Of a stretch of DNA of 64,000 nt, positions 1 through 8,581 are shown one piece after another (the stretch's first letter is position 1; each line of letters starts with the position of its first letter). The notes beneath the pieces were generated by a model, which saw only the letters and a program-made list of their open reading frames with translations, searched no databases and was not told the DNA's origin. The DNA lies in NCBI GenBank assembly GCA_022819905.1, contig JAJEGJ010000035.1, positions 55,145-119,144 on the forward strand, written 5' to 3'. The translations under genes were made by a program, and so were the position numbers. Origin of the DNA: Alphaproteobacteria bacterium (GTDB taxonomy: Bacteria; Pseudomonadota; Alphaproteobacteria; TMED109).

Positions 1-1218
1 TCGAATATGGGTCTGTGCAAGCGCATTCTGCAGGCGCTCTTCCTGGACCGCAGCCTGTTGGTCTTCGAGATCCCGTGGCCATGCCCGACTCGCCAGGCGT
101 TCAGCCGTGACGCCGACCTGCGCCCAGTTGACCCGCTGCGCCGTCCATTCGCCGGTTGCAGTGCGCGCCACCAAAACCGCCTTCCGGCGGCGGTCGGACA
201 CCGCAAAGTACGTTACCGCGCCGCCCTCCACGCCGTATGAAAAACGCTGGCCGGCGATGATGGACGTCGGCCGTTTTTCCCTGGCGAAGGCGCGAACGGC
301 GCCGCGAATCTCGGTGAGCGACATCCCGGCTCGCTGCAGGTGCAGGCCCAGCGTGTCGCCGCGCTTGAACGTCTCGTCCACGCGGCGGCCGATCCCCCTG
401 GGAGCCAGGCGATCGCTGACGCCGGCGAACTCGTCGGCCTGACCGGTCGGCGTTGCACGCGTCGGCTCGACCGGAGGCGGAGGGGGGGCAGGCTCGACCG
501 CTGCCACGTCGGCCACCGGGCGGAAGACGCCGAACGCATCGCGGCGCATGTCCGCATTGCGCCCGCGATTGGGGAGCGCGACTGCCTCCAGGACAGCCTT
601 TCCGTCCTGTGCCGAAAATTCGACGTCGATCGGTTCACCGATTGCCAGTCGGCGCAAGTTGACATGGTTCCGCAGACCCGTCGCGGCACGGTGCGCGTCA
701 TCACGCGTGGCGCCCGCCCGCAACAGTGCCATGACCAGGTTATCGCCCCGCCTGAGCTCGAGCCGTCTGGATCCCGCACGCGCCGTCTCCGGCTTCGTGC
801 CGACGGCGGCTTCGATCCAGTCGGCCGCTTCCTCATCTACGTAGACGCCGCCCCGAACCCGGTCGCTCTCGCCTTCCCGGACGGCTACAACCGTCCGTCC
901 GCGACGCAGGGGAATGGCAACCGCGCGCAAGGCCGAGTCCCCGGCAATCGGTACCGCCCGGTACAGGATGACAACCTGTCCGGCAGCCATGCGCCGCAAG
1001 TTGAGATGACGCCGCAACGTGCGGACAAAGAGCTCGCCTTCTACTCGAGAGATTCCCTCGCGCGTAAACAGTCGCGACAGGGTTTCGCCGGGGGCCAGTG
1101 CATCGGAGTGCACGGCCATGCCATCAATGTTGGTGAGCGGCTCGCGCGCAGAAGTCCCTGTCGTAACCAGTACAGACGCAGCAAAAACAACAGCGATCAG
1201 CGTGACCTGGATACGCAT
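1..1218 (-). CDS. Murein DD-endopeptidase (M23/MepM-like), N-terminal part, cut by window edge
   Basis: The frame is open for 406 codons from an ATG at 1218 to the window edge, so the 3' end is missing. The N-terminus is a signal peptide (hydrophobic core about residues 4-18, then TSA-REP). Three related modules follow, at roughly residues 40-105, 150-210 and 280-345, each of the form GDTL-x3-L-x2-AG...A...GQ.., separated by a Pro-rich linker near residues 235-245. Such modules (LysM-like/OapA-like) precede the catalytic domain in MepM-type periplasmic endopeptidases that cut peptidoglycan cross-links. The M23 domain itself, with its zinc ligands, would lie outside the window, so the assignment rests on the N-terminal architecture and is an inference. 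Confidence 0.6.
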   Translation of the reverse strand, partial: MRIQVTLIAVVFAASVLVTTGTSAREPLTNIDGMAVHSDALAPGETLSRLFTREGISRVEGELFVRTLRRHLNLRRMAAGQVVILYRAVPIAGDSALRAVAIPLRRGRTVVAVREGESDRVRGGVYVDEEAADWIEAAVGTKPETARAGSRRLELRRGDNLVMALLRAGATRDDAHRAATGLRNHVNLRRLAIGEPIDVEFSAQDGKAVLEAVALPNRGRNADMRRDAFGVFRPVADVAAVEPAPPPPPVEPTRATPTGQADEFAGVSDRLAPRGIGRRVDETFKRGDTLGLHLQRAGMSLTEIRGAVRAFAREKRPTSIIAGQRFSYGVEGGAVTYFAVSDRRRKAVLVARTATGEWTAQRVNWAQVGVTAERLASRAWPRDLEDQQAAVQEERLQNALAQTHIR

Positions 1219-1532
1219 GCGAAGTCCGGGCAGGCAACACACAACGCGGGCGCACGGCCCAGGTCCGAGCAAACACCTGAACCATCGTCTAAAGCCCAAA
1301 TGGATCATGCGGATACGAAAGTGCCGTGTCAACGGGGCGGCAACGGCTCAGCAGGTATGCGGGGGAACTGGCGCAGCTTGTCGCCGGCGGCGTGCACGGG
1401 GCGTCGGAAATGTCAGTGCGGTTCCCGGCCAGCCGCCGCCCGAAAGGCGGCGCGCGCAGCCGCCAGGTCGGGAGCGCGGAGGTCCGGGAAGAACGACTGC
1501 CGGGACGCGGGCGGCGCAGGCGCCCGTTCCCA
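1219..1532. other. Intergenic stretch without recognised gene
   Basis: These 314 bases lie between the start of the peptidase gene (minus) and the stop of the epoxide-hydrolase-like gene (minus). I find no convincing ORF, tRNA or terminator. Long open frames on the plus strand here are high-GC shadows that continue through the neighbouring genes. The promoter of the peptidase gene should lie at its left end, but no clear -35/-10 pair is visible. Confidence 0.5.
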
Positions 1533-2465
1533 TCACGACGGACCCGGCGCCCGCGCATGAACGCGGTCAAGAAACGCCAGCATTCGGTCGTTCGCGAGGT
1601 CCGGCTGCTCAAAATGCACGAAATGGCCCGCCGAATCGGCCAGCTCGATCGTCAGGTTCGAGAAATAGTCTTCGAGCCCGTCGGTCCACTCACTCCGCAA
1701 TACGGGATCGTGTCGCCCCCAGAGAACGTAGGCCGGGACGTGGATGACCCGCGGGGCCGGCGCCTCACCCGCAATTGCGCGGCGGCGCTCCTCCGCGATC
1801 GATCGGTACCAGTTGAAGCCGCCTTGGAGCGCTCCCGGCTGCATGAAGTTGTCGACCCACGCCTCCAGGTCTTGGTCGAACGCATGCGGGTCGTGGCTCC
1901 AGTGACGCAGAAAATGCGAGAGATAGGTGCGGCAGGTGTCTCGACTGGTACCGACGAGCTCGGCCGCCCATTCCATCTGGTGAAACGTCTGGTACCAAAT
2001 CTCACGGAACTGGCCGTGCTGCAGCCAGCGCCCGCCGATGCCGTCGTACGGGCAGTTGAAGAAGAACAGGCCTCGCAGGCGCTCCGGATGCGCGCGCGCC
2101 AGCATCTGCCCCACGAACGCCCCGACGTCATGCCCGATCACGGTGAACGCGCCGGCCCAGTTCGCGCCATCCGGTTGCCCGCCCAGATGATCGGCAAGAG
2201 CCAGCAGGTCATCGGCATAGGCCTGCGGCGCACACACGTGCCCGGGTTTCGAACTACGGCCGAAGCCCCGCAGATCGGGTGCCACGACGTCATAACGCTC
2301 CGCCAGGGCCGGAAGGTTCTTCCGCCACGTGCGGCTGAACTCGGGCCACCCGTGCACCAGCATGACCGGCGGGCCTTGGCGGTTGCGGCCGCGAAGAAAA
2401 TGGAGCCCAACTTCCCCGAGCCGGACATCGTGGCGTGTCCAGGCGTGCGTCTCGTCTGCGTGCAT
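1533..2465 (-). CDS. Alpha/beta hydrolase, epoxide hydrolase / haloacid dehalogenase-like
   Basis: 310 residues, alpha/beta-hydrolase fold. Visible catalytic features are the oxyanion motif HGWP (residues 38-41), the nucleophile elbow GHDVGA with Asp at about 113, and a C-terminal AGHFVHFEQP supplying the catalytic His near 282. An Asp nucleophile together with HGWP is typical of the epoxide hydrolase and fluoroacetate/haloalkane dehalogenase group, which work through an ester intermediate. The substrate cannot be told from sequence. The gene starts only 5 bp after the stop of the upstream prolyl iminopeptidase gene, so the two are probably one transcript. There is no signal peptide, so it is expected to be cytoplasmic. 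Confidence 0.8.
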   Translation of the reverse strand: MHADETHAWTRHDVRLGEVGLHFLRGRNRQGPPVMLVHGWPEFSRTWRKNLPALAERYDVVAPDLRGFGRSSKPGHVCAPQAYADDLLALADHLGGQPDGANWAGAFTVIGHDVGAFVGQMLARAHPERLRGLFFFNCPYDGIGGRWLQHGQFREIWYQTFHQMEWAAELVGTSRDTCRTYLSHFLRHWSHDPHAFDQDLEAWVDNFMQPGALQGGFNWYRSIAEERRRAIAGEAPAPRVIHVPAYVLWGRHDPVLRSEWTDGLEDYFSNLTIELADSAGHFVHFEQPDLANDRMLAFLDRVHARAPGPS

Positions 2466-2470
2466 GACCG

Positions 2471-3424
2471 TTATCCGTACCGCGCGCCAAGCTCCGTGAT
2501 GGCGGCGGTCAGCGCATTCCGGATCGGCGGCTCCGTTCCGGCGTGTCCGGTGCCCGGCACGACCGTGAGCTCCGATTCAGGCCACGCCCGTGCGATGGCG
2601 GCGGCGGCGGCAGGCGGACACAGCAGATCGTAGCGTCCCTGCACGATTCGCCCGGGAATCCCCCGAAGCCGATCGGCGTTCCGCACGAGCTGATCGGGCT
2701 CCAGAAAGAAATCATTCTTTATGTAGTGCCATTCCACATACGGCGTGTTCGGCCCTTTCCCGTCGTCGGAGCCGGGCCCCCGGTCGAGGCGGGCCGGCAG
2801 CTTCGGCTCCGGCGGCGTAATCGTCGAGAGTGTCCCTTCGTATACCGCCCAGGCCTCGGCAGCGGGCAGATGGATTCTTGGGTCCGGATCTTCAAGCCGT
2901 CGCCCGTAGGCGCGGATGGGGTCCTCCCTTTCGGGTTCGGGCAGAAGGTCCCGAAACGCCGCCCACAACTCAGGCCGGAAGATTTCAGCCGCACCGCGAA
3001 ACGCCCATTGGCACTCCTTGCGAGTTCCCAGGAAGACGGCCCGGAGGACAATCCCGAGAACGCGCTCGGGAAAGGCCTGTGCGTAGGCGAGCGCCAGGGT
3101 GCTTCCCCAGGACCCCCCGACCACGAGCCATCGGTCAATGCCCAAATGTCTGCGGACCCGCTCGAGGTCGTTCACCAGATGCGCGGTGGTATTGGCAGAG
3201 AGGCCGCGTTTTGGACGCGACCGGCCCGCACCACGCTGATCGAACAGCACGATCCGGAAACGGGCGGCATCGAACAGCCGCGCGTGGGCCGGCTGACATC
3301 CGCTGCCGGGCCCCCCGTGCAGGTACACGGCCGGGATTCCGCCTTCACTTCCGTACGTCCGTACGTGCAGTACGTGCCCCTCGCCCACCGCGAGGTCCGC
3401 CTGCTGGCTGTGATCGGTGTCCAC
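2471..3424 (-). CDS. pip: Prolyl iminopeptidase
   Basis: 317 residues, starting at a GTG. It belongs to the alpha/beta-hydrolase S33 family, which removes N-terminal proline from peptides in the cytoplasm. The hallmark motifs are present: HGGPG near residue 36, DQRGAGRS near 62, nucleophile elbow GGSWGS near 103-108, an Asp in QGRYD and the catalytic His in GTGHAG close to the C-terminus. Length fits the family. It is the first gene of a two-gene unit with the downstream epoxide-hydrolase-like gene, and is divergent from rpmE across about 130 bp that must hold both promoters. Confidence 0.92.
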   Translation of the reverse strand: MDTDHSQQADLAVGEGHVLHVRTYGSEGGIPAVYLHGGPGSGCQPAHARLFDAARFRIVLFDQRGAGRSRPKRGLSANTTAHLVNDLERVRRHLGIDRWLVVGGSWGSTLALAYAQAFPERVLGIVLRAVFLGTRKECQWAFRGAAEIFRPELWAAFRDLLPEPEREDPIRAYGRRLEDPDPRIHLPAAEAWAVYEGTLSTITPPEPKLPARLDRGPGSDDGKGPNTPYVEWHYIKNDFFLEPDQLVRNADRLRGIPGRIVQGRYDLLCPPAAAAAIARAWPESELTVVPGTGHAGTEPPIRNALTAAITELGARYG

Positions 3425-3555
3425 TACCGCACCCTACGCGAAAAAACCGGATCCGTGCGGACTCGACGCCTGCGGCGGCGCACGGGTTGTCCAGCAGTTG
3501 CCGATCCGGTATTTAGGCTTGAATTCTCCCGCCTGCAGTTACGATGGTCGAGACC

Positions 3556-3777
3556 ATGAAGAAGGACATTCACCCCGATTATCACGAGATCACCGTGGTC
3601 ATGACCGATGGAACCGAGTTCGCGACACGGTCGACGTGGGGCAAGCCCGGGGACACCCTCAAACTGGACGTGGATCCGCTGACCCATCCCGCGTGGACCG
3701 GTGGTCCGGTGCAGTTGCGCGAGTCCGGCGGCCAGGTGGCGCGATTCAACCGTCGGTTTGCCGGACTGAAGCTGTAG
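3556..3777 (+). CDS. rpmE: 50S ribosomal protein L31
   Basis: 73 residues from the ATG at 3556. An in-frame ATG at 3544 would add MVET and is less likely, because L31 proteins begin MKKDIHP as here. The body matches alphaproteobacterial bL31: [24 protein letters not shown] and the C-terminal FNRRF. The CxxC zinc-binding cysteines of the zinc-containing form are absent, so this is the Cys-minus type and would not respond to zinc limitation by losing its metal. Its last 32 bases overlap the 3' end of the convergent thioesterase gene. Confidence 0.95.
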   Translation: MKKDIHPDYHEITVVMTDGTEFATRSTWGKPGDTLKLDVDPLTHPAWTGGPVQLRESGGQVARFNRRFAGLKL

Positions 3778-4258
3778 GCCCCGCGCTCAGTTCTTTCCCC
3801 GCTCCCTCGTTGCCAACCATCAGGCGCTGGACAGCGGCGAGAATCCCGGCCGGAACCGCCACCGTCTGCTCCTGGCGTTCCCGGGCCACGAACACGTGGA
3901 CGAAATAACCGATCGCGGCGGGGTCGGGATCGCCACGTCGAAATAAGCCGATATCGAAAATGAGGCTCTTCCGCCCGACATGTGCCGCACGGACCCCGGC
4001 ATCGACGGGATCGGGATAGCGGAGCTGCTTGAAGTACCGGCACCGCGTTTCGGGCGTGATGCCGATCGCCTCCGACGTGGCGGGATCCCACCCGGCATCC
4101 TCTGCGTAGAACCGGTTCACGACCGTGTCAAACAGCTGATAGTGCACCACATTGTTCATGTGGCCGTAGATGTCATTGTCCCCCCAGCGGGTCTGAAGCT
4201 CCCGCCAGTACGGATAGTGCGCACGCAGCGCCCGCGGCTCCGGGACGGCCGTGTTCAT
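3746..4258 (-). CDS. Acyl-CoA thioesterase, 4HBT hotdog-fold family
   Basis: 170 residues. The N-terminal segment has the 4-hydroxybenzoyl-CoA thioesterase/YbgC pattern [13 protein letters not shown], with the catalytic Asp about residue 25 followed by a GHMNN helix start. The hotdog core continues to about residue 140 and the final 30 residues look disordered. Such enzymes hydrolyse acyl-CoA or acyl-ACP thioesters in the cytoplasm. The start codon overlaps the stop of the upstream alpha/beta hydrolase gene (ATGA), making it the third gene of a metY-hydrolase-thioesterase operon. The C-terminus overlaps rpmE by 32 bp on the opposite strand. Confidence 0.85.
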   Translation of the reverse strand: MNTAVPEPRALRAHYPYWRELQTRWGDNDIYGHMNNVVHYQLFDTVVNRFYAEDAGWDPATSEAIGITPETRCRYFKQLRYPDPVDAGVRAAHVGRKSLIFDIGLFRRGDPDPAAIGYFVHVFVARERQEQTVAVPAGILAAVQRLMVGNEGAGKELSAGPTASVRQTDG

Positions 4259-5055
4259 GGTTGCGCTTCAAAGGCCGTCCGGACCGCCTGGAGCGTCTGC
4301 TCGGGCGCCTCGGTCATCATCATGTGCCCGCACTCCGGAATTTCCTCGAACACGGCGCCGGGAATGGCGAGACTCAATTTCCGGCCGGCCCTGGCCGGTG
4401 TCATGCGATCATCGGCGCCGCTGATCACCCGCGTCGGCATCGTGACAGCTGCGGCTGCAATCGGACCCTCTTCGTAGGCGTTGCAGAGGGCAAGCGCCGC
4501 ATGCAGCGTGCCGGCCGGGGCACGCGCCAGCAGGCGGAGCGCGCCGCCGGTCATCCACATCCCCGGATTGCGCCCGCCTCCCAGTCGCGCAGCGGCCGCG
4601 TGCCCCCATTCCGTCATCATCGCCGCCGCTGCGGTCGGTCGCTCGGCGGCCGCCTCGAGGAGGTTCGGGTGCACGGGCATGGCCGGCGCCGCCCCGAACA
4701 GGGCCAGGGCGCTGACCCGTTCCGGATGCCGGCGGGCGCTTTCAAGCGCTGCCAGGGCGCCCATGCTGTGGCCGGCCACGCAGGCGACGTTGGCCCCGAG
4801 TTCCGATAACACGGCCATCGTCCAGTCGGCGAGATCGGTGACCGTCGCCGCGGGCGGTCCGTCGCTTCGACCGTGGCCGGGAAAGTCGGGCGCGCAGACC
4901 GCGTAGCCGTGATGGGCGAACCACCGCGCCGGAAGACTCCACACGCTGTGATCCATCCCCGCACCGTGCAGGAGGACCACCGCCGGCATATCGGGCACGA
5001 ACGGTCGGCCGCCGTCCGCCAAGTAGACTGCCCGCCCGGCTACCCGAATCTTCAT
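4255..5055 (-). CDS. Alpha/beta hydrolase of unknown substrate
   Basis: 266 residues. The fold is shown by VVLLHGAGMDHSVW (oxyanion loop near residue 28), DFPGHGRSDG near 58, the nucleophile elbow GHSMGA (Ser near 96) and the C-terminal ECGHMMMTEAP with the catalytic His. Ser-His-Asp hydrolases of this type include esterases, lipases and C-C bond hydrolases, and I cannot narrow it further. The start overlaps the metY stop and its own stop overlaps the thioesterase start, both as ATGA. That indicates translational coupling and possibly a shared role in handling acyl or thioester intermediates. Confidence 0.82.
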   Translation of the reverse strand: MKIRVAGRAVYLADGGRPFVPDMPAVVLLHGAGMDHSVWSLPARWFAHHGYAVCAPDFPGHGRSDGPPAATVTDLADWTMAVLSELGANVACVAGHSMGALAALESARRHPERVSALALFGAAPAMPVHPNLLEAAAERPTAAAAMMTEWGHAAAARLGGGRNPGMWMTGGALRLLARAPAGTLHAALALCNAYEEGPIAAAAVTMPTRVISGADDRMTPARAGRKLSLAIPGAVFEEIPECGHMMMTEAPEQTLQAVRTAFEAQP

Positions 5056-6347
5056 GCGCGTGTCGCGGCGTCCAGCCCGCGCTTGAGATCGGCCTGCAGG
5101 TCGTCAATGTGCTCGAGACCCACCGACAATCGGACCAGCCCTTCGTCCACGCCCGCCTCGCGCAGACCCACCTCGTCGAGTTGCGCGTGCGTCGTGCTGG
5201 CCGGGTGAATCACCAGCGATTTCGCGTCGCCCACGTTCGCGAGGTGCGAGAACAAGGACAGCTTGGCGATCAGTGCCCGGCCCCCATCGCGTCCCCCGGG
5301 CGCGCCAAACGAAATGATGGCGCCGGACCCATGGGGCAGCAGCCGCTCGGCCAGCGCATGGTCAGGGTGCGATTCGAGGCCCGGCCACGCGACCCAGGGC
5401 ACGTCCTCCCGGGCTTCCAGCATCTCGGCCACTGCCCGGGCGTTCGCCACATGGCGGTCCATGCGCGGCCCCAGGGTCTCGACGCCGAGCAGGATGTAGA
5501 ACGCGTGCTGGGGGCTCATGCAGGCTCCGAAGTCGCGGAGCCCCTCGGCTCGGGCCCGGGCGGCAAATGCAGCCGGACCGAATTCGTCGGCAAAGCGAAT
5601 GCCATGGTATCCGGCATAGGGCTCCGTGATCGTGGGATACCGCCCGCTTCCCACCCAGTCGAAATTCCCGCCGTCGATTAGCGCGCCGCCGATGGCCACG
5701 CCGTGGCCGCCGAGAAACTTTGTCGCCGAATGCATCACGATGTCAGCGCCATGTTCGATCGGGCGCAACAAGTGCGGGGTTGCAAACGTGTTGTCGACGA
5801 GGAGCGGGACCTCCGCTGCATGAGCGATGTCGGCGACCGCCTCCAGGTCCAGCACTTCAAGGCCCGGATTGCCAATCGTCTCGGCGAAGACCAGTCGGGT
5901 TTCCGGCCGGATGGCCTTGCGCATCGCGGCGTGATCCCGCGGATCGACGAAGGTGGTCGAGATCCCGAAACGCGGAAGAGTGAGATCCAGCAGGTTGCGG
6001 CTGCCGCCATACAGGGCGCCGGAGGAGACGATGTGATCGCCGGCGGACAGCAGGGTCGCGATTGCCAGGTGGAGCGCCGCCTGACCGCTCGCGGTACAGA
6101 TGCCCGCGACACCCCCTTCGAGCGCTGCAAGGCGCTCTTCCAGCGCGGCAACCGTCGGGTTGGAGATGCGGCTGTAGATGTGGCCGGCGCGCTCCAGGTT
6201 GAACAGCGACGCCGCGTGGTCAGCGTCCTCGAAGACGTAGCTGGTGGTCTGGTAGACCGGCTGGGCGCGGGCGCCGTACTGCGGGTCCGGGCGCTGGCCC
6301 GCGTGCACAGCAAGGGTGTCTAGGTGGTAGTCGCCAGTTCTGGACAT
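5052..6347 (-). CDS. metY: O-acetylhomoserine sulfhydrylase (aminocarboxypropyltransferase)
   Basis: 431 residues, the usual length for the family. This is a PLP-dependent Cys/Met-metabolism enzyme that makes homocysteine from O-acetylhomoserine and sulfide, giving the substrate for MetH encoded further along the window. Seen directly: the N-terminal QTTSYVFED and YSRISNPTV segments, [16 protein letters not shown], and the PLP lysine in [11 protein letters not shown] at about residue 209. The C-terminal [12 protein letters not shown] and VRLSVGLEH are typical of the MetY/CysD branch rather than of cystathionine synthase. It heads an operon with two hydrolases. Confidence 0.93.
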   Translation of the reverse strand: MSRTGDYHLDTLAVHAGQRPDPQYGARAQPVYQTTSYVFEDADHAASLFNLERAGHIYSRISNPTVAALEERLAALEGGVAGICTASGQAALHLAIATLLSAGDHIVSSGALYGGSRNLLDLTLPRFGISTTFVDPRDHAAMRKAIRPETRLVFAETIGNPGLEVLDLEAVADIAHAAEVPLLVDNTFATPHLLRPIEHGADIVMHSATKFLGGHGVAIGGALIDGGNFDWVGSGRYPTITEPYAGYHGIRFADEFGPAAFAARARAEGLRDFGACMSPQHAFYILLGVETLGPRMDRHVANARAVAEMLEAREDVPWVAWPGLESHPDHALAERLLPHGSGAIISFGAPGGRDGGRALIAKLSLFSHLANVGDAKSLVIHPASTTHAQLDEVGLREAGVDEGLVRLSVGLEHIDDLQADLKRGLDAATRA

Positions 6348-6398
6348 AGAGAACTCAGGTCAGCAGCGTGAACAGGGAATGCCTGGCCGGCTCAGCGG

Positions 6399-6587
6399 TC
6401 AGGACCGGAAAACCTGCTCGGCGGCGGCAGTGGCCCGCTGTTTCCGTTCCAGCTCCTGCTGCGTGCGCGAACGTTCCCGGTCGAGTTCGAACAGGTACTG
6501 CTTCAGTGCGTCAACCGAAAGCGGTTCCAGGTTCCGCGGGAAATTGGCCGCGGGCTTCGGGACCAGGATGTCGTCTTCCATCGCCAT
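6399..6587 (-). CDS. DUF1192 family small protein
   Basis: 62 residues, with a second in-frame ATG two codons in. It has an N-terminal DDILVPKP segment, then LSVDALKQYLFELDRERSRTQ, a predicted helix ending in a charged coiled-coil. This is the layout of DUF1192 proteins, which are widespread in alphaproteobacteria and of unknown function. It is divergent from the quinone oxidoreductase gene (start 6691), a neighbourhood I associate with this family. It ends about 50 bp from metY. I infer a small cytoplasmic protein; no catalytic residues are apparent. Confidence 0.8.
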   Translation of the reverse strand: MAMEDDILVPKPAANFPRNLEPLSVDALKQYLFELDRERSRTQQELERKQRATAAAEQVFRS

Positions 6588-6690
6588 TGGGCCACTTTAC
6601 CCACAGGCGCCGACAGCCGCCAGAATGCGGACATCAGTGGATACTCGTCTGGCATACTGCGCGCTTCATCAGCCATTTCGGACAACTTTG

Positions 6691-7689
6691 ATGGTCCTTC
6701 CCGCCCAGATGGATGCGATTGAGGTCGTTGCGCCCGGCGGTCCGGACGTGCTGGTCCCGTGCCGGCGGCCAGTCCCCGAACCCGGCCATGACGAAGTCCT
6801 GATTCAGGTGCAGGCGGCTGGCGTCAACCGCCCGGATGTCATGCAGCGGCAGGGATTGTATCCGGCGCCGCCCGGGGCGAGCGACCTGCCGGGGCTTGAA
6901 GTTGCCGGCGAAATCGTGAAGGCCGGGGCCGGTGTCGACCGTGTCTCGGCGGGCCAGTCGGTCGCTGCGCTCGTGGCGGGAGGCGGCTACGCGGAGTACT
7001 GCGTCGCACCGGATGCGCAGGTGCTGCCGGTACCGGAAGGTGTTTCCGTCGTGGACGCTGCCGGTCTGCCCGAGACGTTCAACACGGTCTGGGCCAATGT
7101 GTTCGAGCGCGGGCGCCTGCAGGCCGGCGAAACGTTGCTGGTGCACGGCGGCGCTTCGGGAATCGGCACGACCGCCATCCAACTCGGGCGGGCGTTTGGG
7201 GCGCGGGTGTTCGCGACCGCCGGCAGCGACGATCGGGCGCGGGCCTGCGAGGGCCTCGGTGCGGAACGGGGCATCAATTACAAGACGGAGGATTTCGTCG
7301 CGGCAGTCCTTGGAAGCACCGGCGACGCGGGCGTCGACCTGATATTGGACATGGTCGGAGGCGCCTATTTCGCCCGGAACCTCGATGCGCTGAAGGTCGA
7401 GGGGAGACTGGCAATCATCGCCTTCCTCGGCGGTTTCAAGGTGGAAGCGAACCTGCTCCCGCTGCTGCAGAAGCGGCTTACCGTCACCGCCTCCACCCTC
7501 CGTCCCCGCAGTGTCGCCGAGAAGGGCCGACTGCGGGATGCATTGCTGGAGCATGTCTGGCCCCTGTTCGTCACGGGGCGCGTTCGGCCGGTGACGGCCC
7601 GCACGTTTCCCCTCCAACAGGCGGCCGCCGCGCACCGGGAAATGGAGGCCGGCAGCTGCGTCGGGAAAATCCTGCTGACGGTCGGTTGA
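6691..7689 (+). CDS. NAD(P)H quinone oxidoreductase, PIG3/QOR-type MDR protein
   Basis: 332 residues from ATG 6691; ATG 6709 (MDAIEV) is an equally possible start. An open frame extends upstream but has no family similarity there. It is a medium-chain dehydrogenase/reductase without the catalytic-zinc cysteines: GVNRPDVMQRQGLYPAPPGA (residues 42-61), then the nucleotide-binding LVHGGASGIGTTAIQLGRAFGARVFATAG with AxxGxxG, GINYKTEDF, and a C-terminal GKILLTVG. The PIG3 subgroup reduces quinones with NADPH. It is transcribed alone and divergent from the DUF1192 gene. Confidence 0.88.
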   Translation: MVLPAQMDAIEVVAPGGPDVLVPCRRPVPEPGHDEVLIQVQAAGVNRPDVMQRQGLYPAPPGASDLPGLEVAGEIVKAGAGVDRVSAGQSVAALVAGGGYAEYCVAPDAQVLPVPEGVSVVDAAGLPETFNTVWANVFERGRLQAGETLLVHGGASGIGTTAIQLGRAFGARVFATAGSDDRARACEGLGAERGINYKTEDFVAAVLGSTGDAGVDLILDMVGGAYFARNLDALKVEGRLAIIAFLGGFKVEANLLPLLQKRLTVTASTLRPRSVAEKGRLRDALLEHVWPLFVTGRVRPVTARTFPLQQAAAAHREMEAGSCVGKILLTVG

Positions 7690-7822
7690 GACGCCGGCGA
7701 CCCGCGATTTTCCGGCAGCACGCCCGCACCGCTCGCGGCGGTCAGCTGAGCGGAAACTCGGCGAGCCGGGGCCGGCCGGGGCAAGTTCCGCAGCGGCCCG
7801 GACCCGCCGACGCAGACCTTCC

Positions 7823-8548
7823 TCAGCCGGGTCGGGCGGCCGAGATGGCACTCCGAAGCGCCTCCTCGTCGAGCCAGCCCGGATAGGCCTTCTGGTTGAC
7901 CAGGAAGAACGGCGTCCCCTGAACCCCGACGGCCTCGCCGACCGCCGCGTTGCGCTCCAGGGCGGCCACGATTGACGCATCCTCCATGTCCCGCGCCAGT
8001 TGCGCGACATCAAGGTCGATCTCCGCGGCAATCTCCATCACCCGGGTGTCCGTCAGCGCTCCGCGATGCTGCATCAGCGCGCGGTGGAGTTCGAAATAGG
8101 CACCCTGCTTGTCGGCAGCCAGGGCTGCAAGCGCGGCCGTTCGGGAACTCGGGGCCAGGATCGGGAACTCCACGAAGACGAACCGTACGTCGGTCTCGCT
8201 GTCCAGGACCTGAAGGATGGCGTCCATCGACCGCTTGCAGTAGCCGCAGTTGTAGTCAAAGAACTCCACCACCGTGATGGCGTCCGAGTCCGCGGCACCA
8301 ACGGCCGGCGAACCTTCCACGATCGTCTCGTAATTGGTGGCAAGCGCCGCATCCTGCTGTCGCTTGGCCTCTTCCGCCAGCTGCCGCTGGTGCTTTTCGA
8401 CGGCTTCGTAGATGACGTTGGGGTTCTCGTTCAGGTACTCGCGGACAATCGTTTCCACGTCCTGTCGGTTCAGCTCGGCGGCCCCGAGCGGGCCGCCGAG
8501 GAGCGCCGCCAGCATCAGCGCGCCAAGCGCAGCGAAGGTTCTCAGCAT
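7823..8548 (-). CDS. Periplasmic DsbA-family thiol oxidoreductase (Com1/ScsC-like)
   Basis: 241 residues. It begins with a signal peptide (residues 1-23, LGALMLAALLGGPLGAA), then a helical N-terminal region rich in Gln and Lys (QRQLAEEAKRQQ), and a thioredoxin fold with the redox motif CGYC at about 101-104 in FFDYNCGYCKR. Near the C-terminus GVQGTPFFLVN provides the cis-proline loop. Proteins with a helical N-terminal extension resemble ScsC/Com1 and BdbD, some of which act as disulfide isomerases after oligomerising through that region. It is a single gene, convergent with the quinone oxidoreductase. Confidence 0.85.
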   Translation of the reverse strand: MLRTFAALGALMLAALLGGPLGAAELNRQDVETIVREYLNENPNVIYEAVEKHQRQLAEEAKRQQDAALATNYETIVEGSPAVGAADSDAITVVEFFDYNCGYCKRSMDAILQVLDSETDVRFVFVEFPILAPSSRTAALAALAADKQGAYFELHRALMQHRGALTDTRVMEIAAEIDLDVAQLARDMEDASIVAALERNAAVGEAVGVQGTPFFLVNQKAYPGWLDEEALRSAISAARPG

Positions 8549-8581
8549 GGGTGTTTCTCCGAGCAGTTCCAGGATGACAAT

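Noticed and set aside
340..1560. 406-codon open frame on the plus strand
   Set aside because: It is antisense to the murein peptidase gene, whose minus-strand frame has a signal peptide and repeated modules. The plus frame has no family-like segment and is a high-GC shadow.
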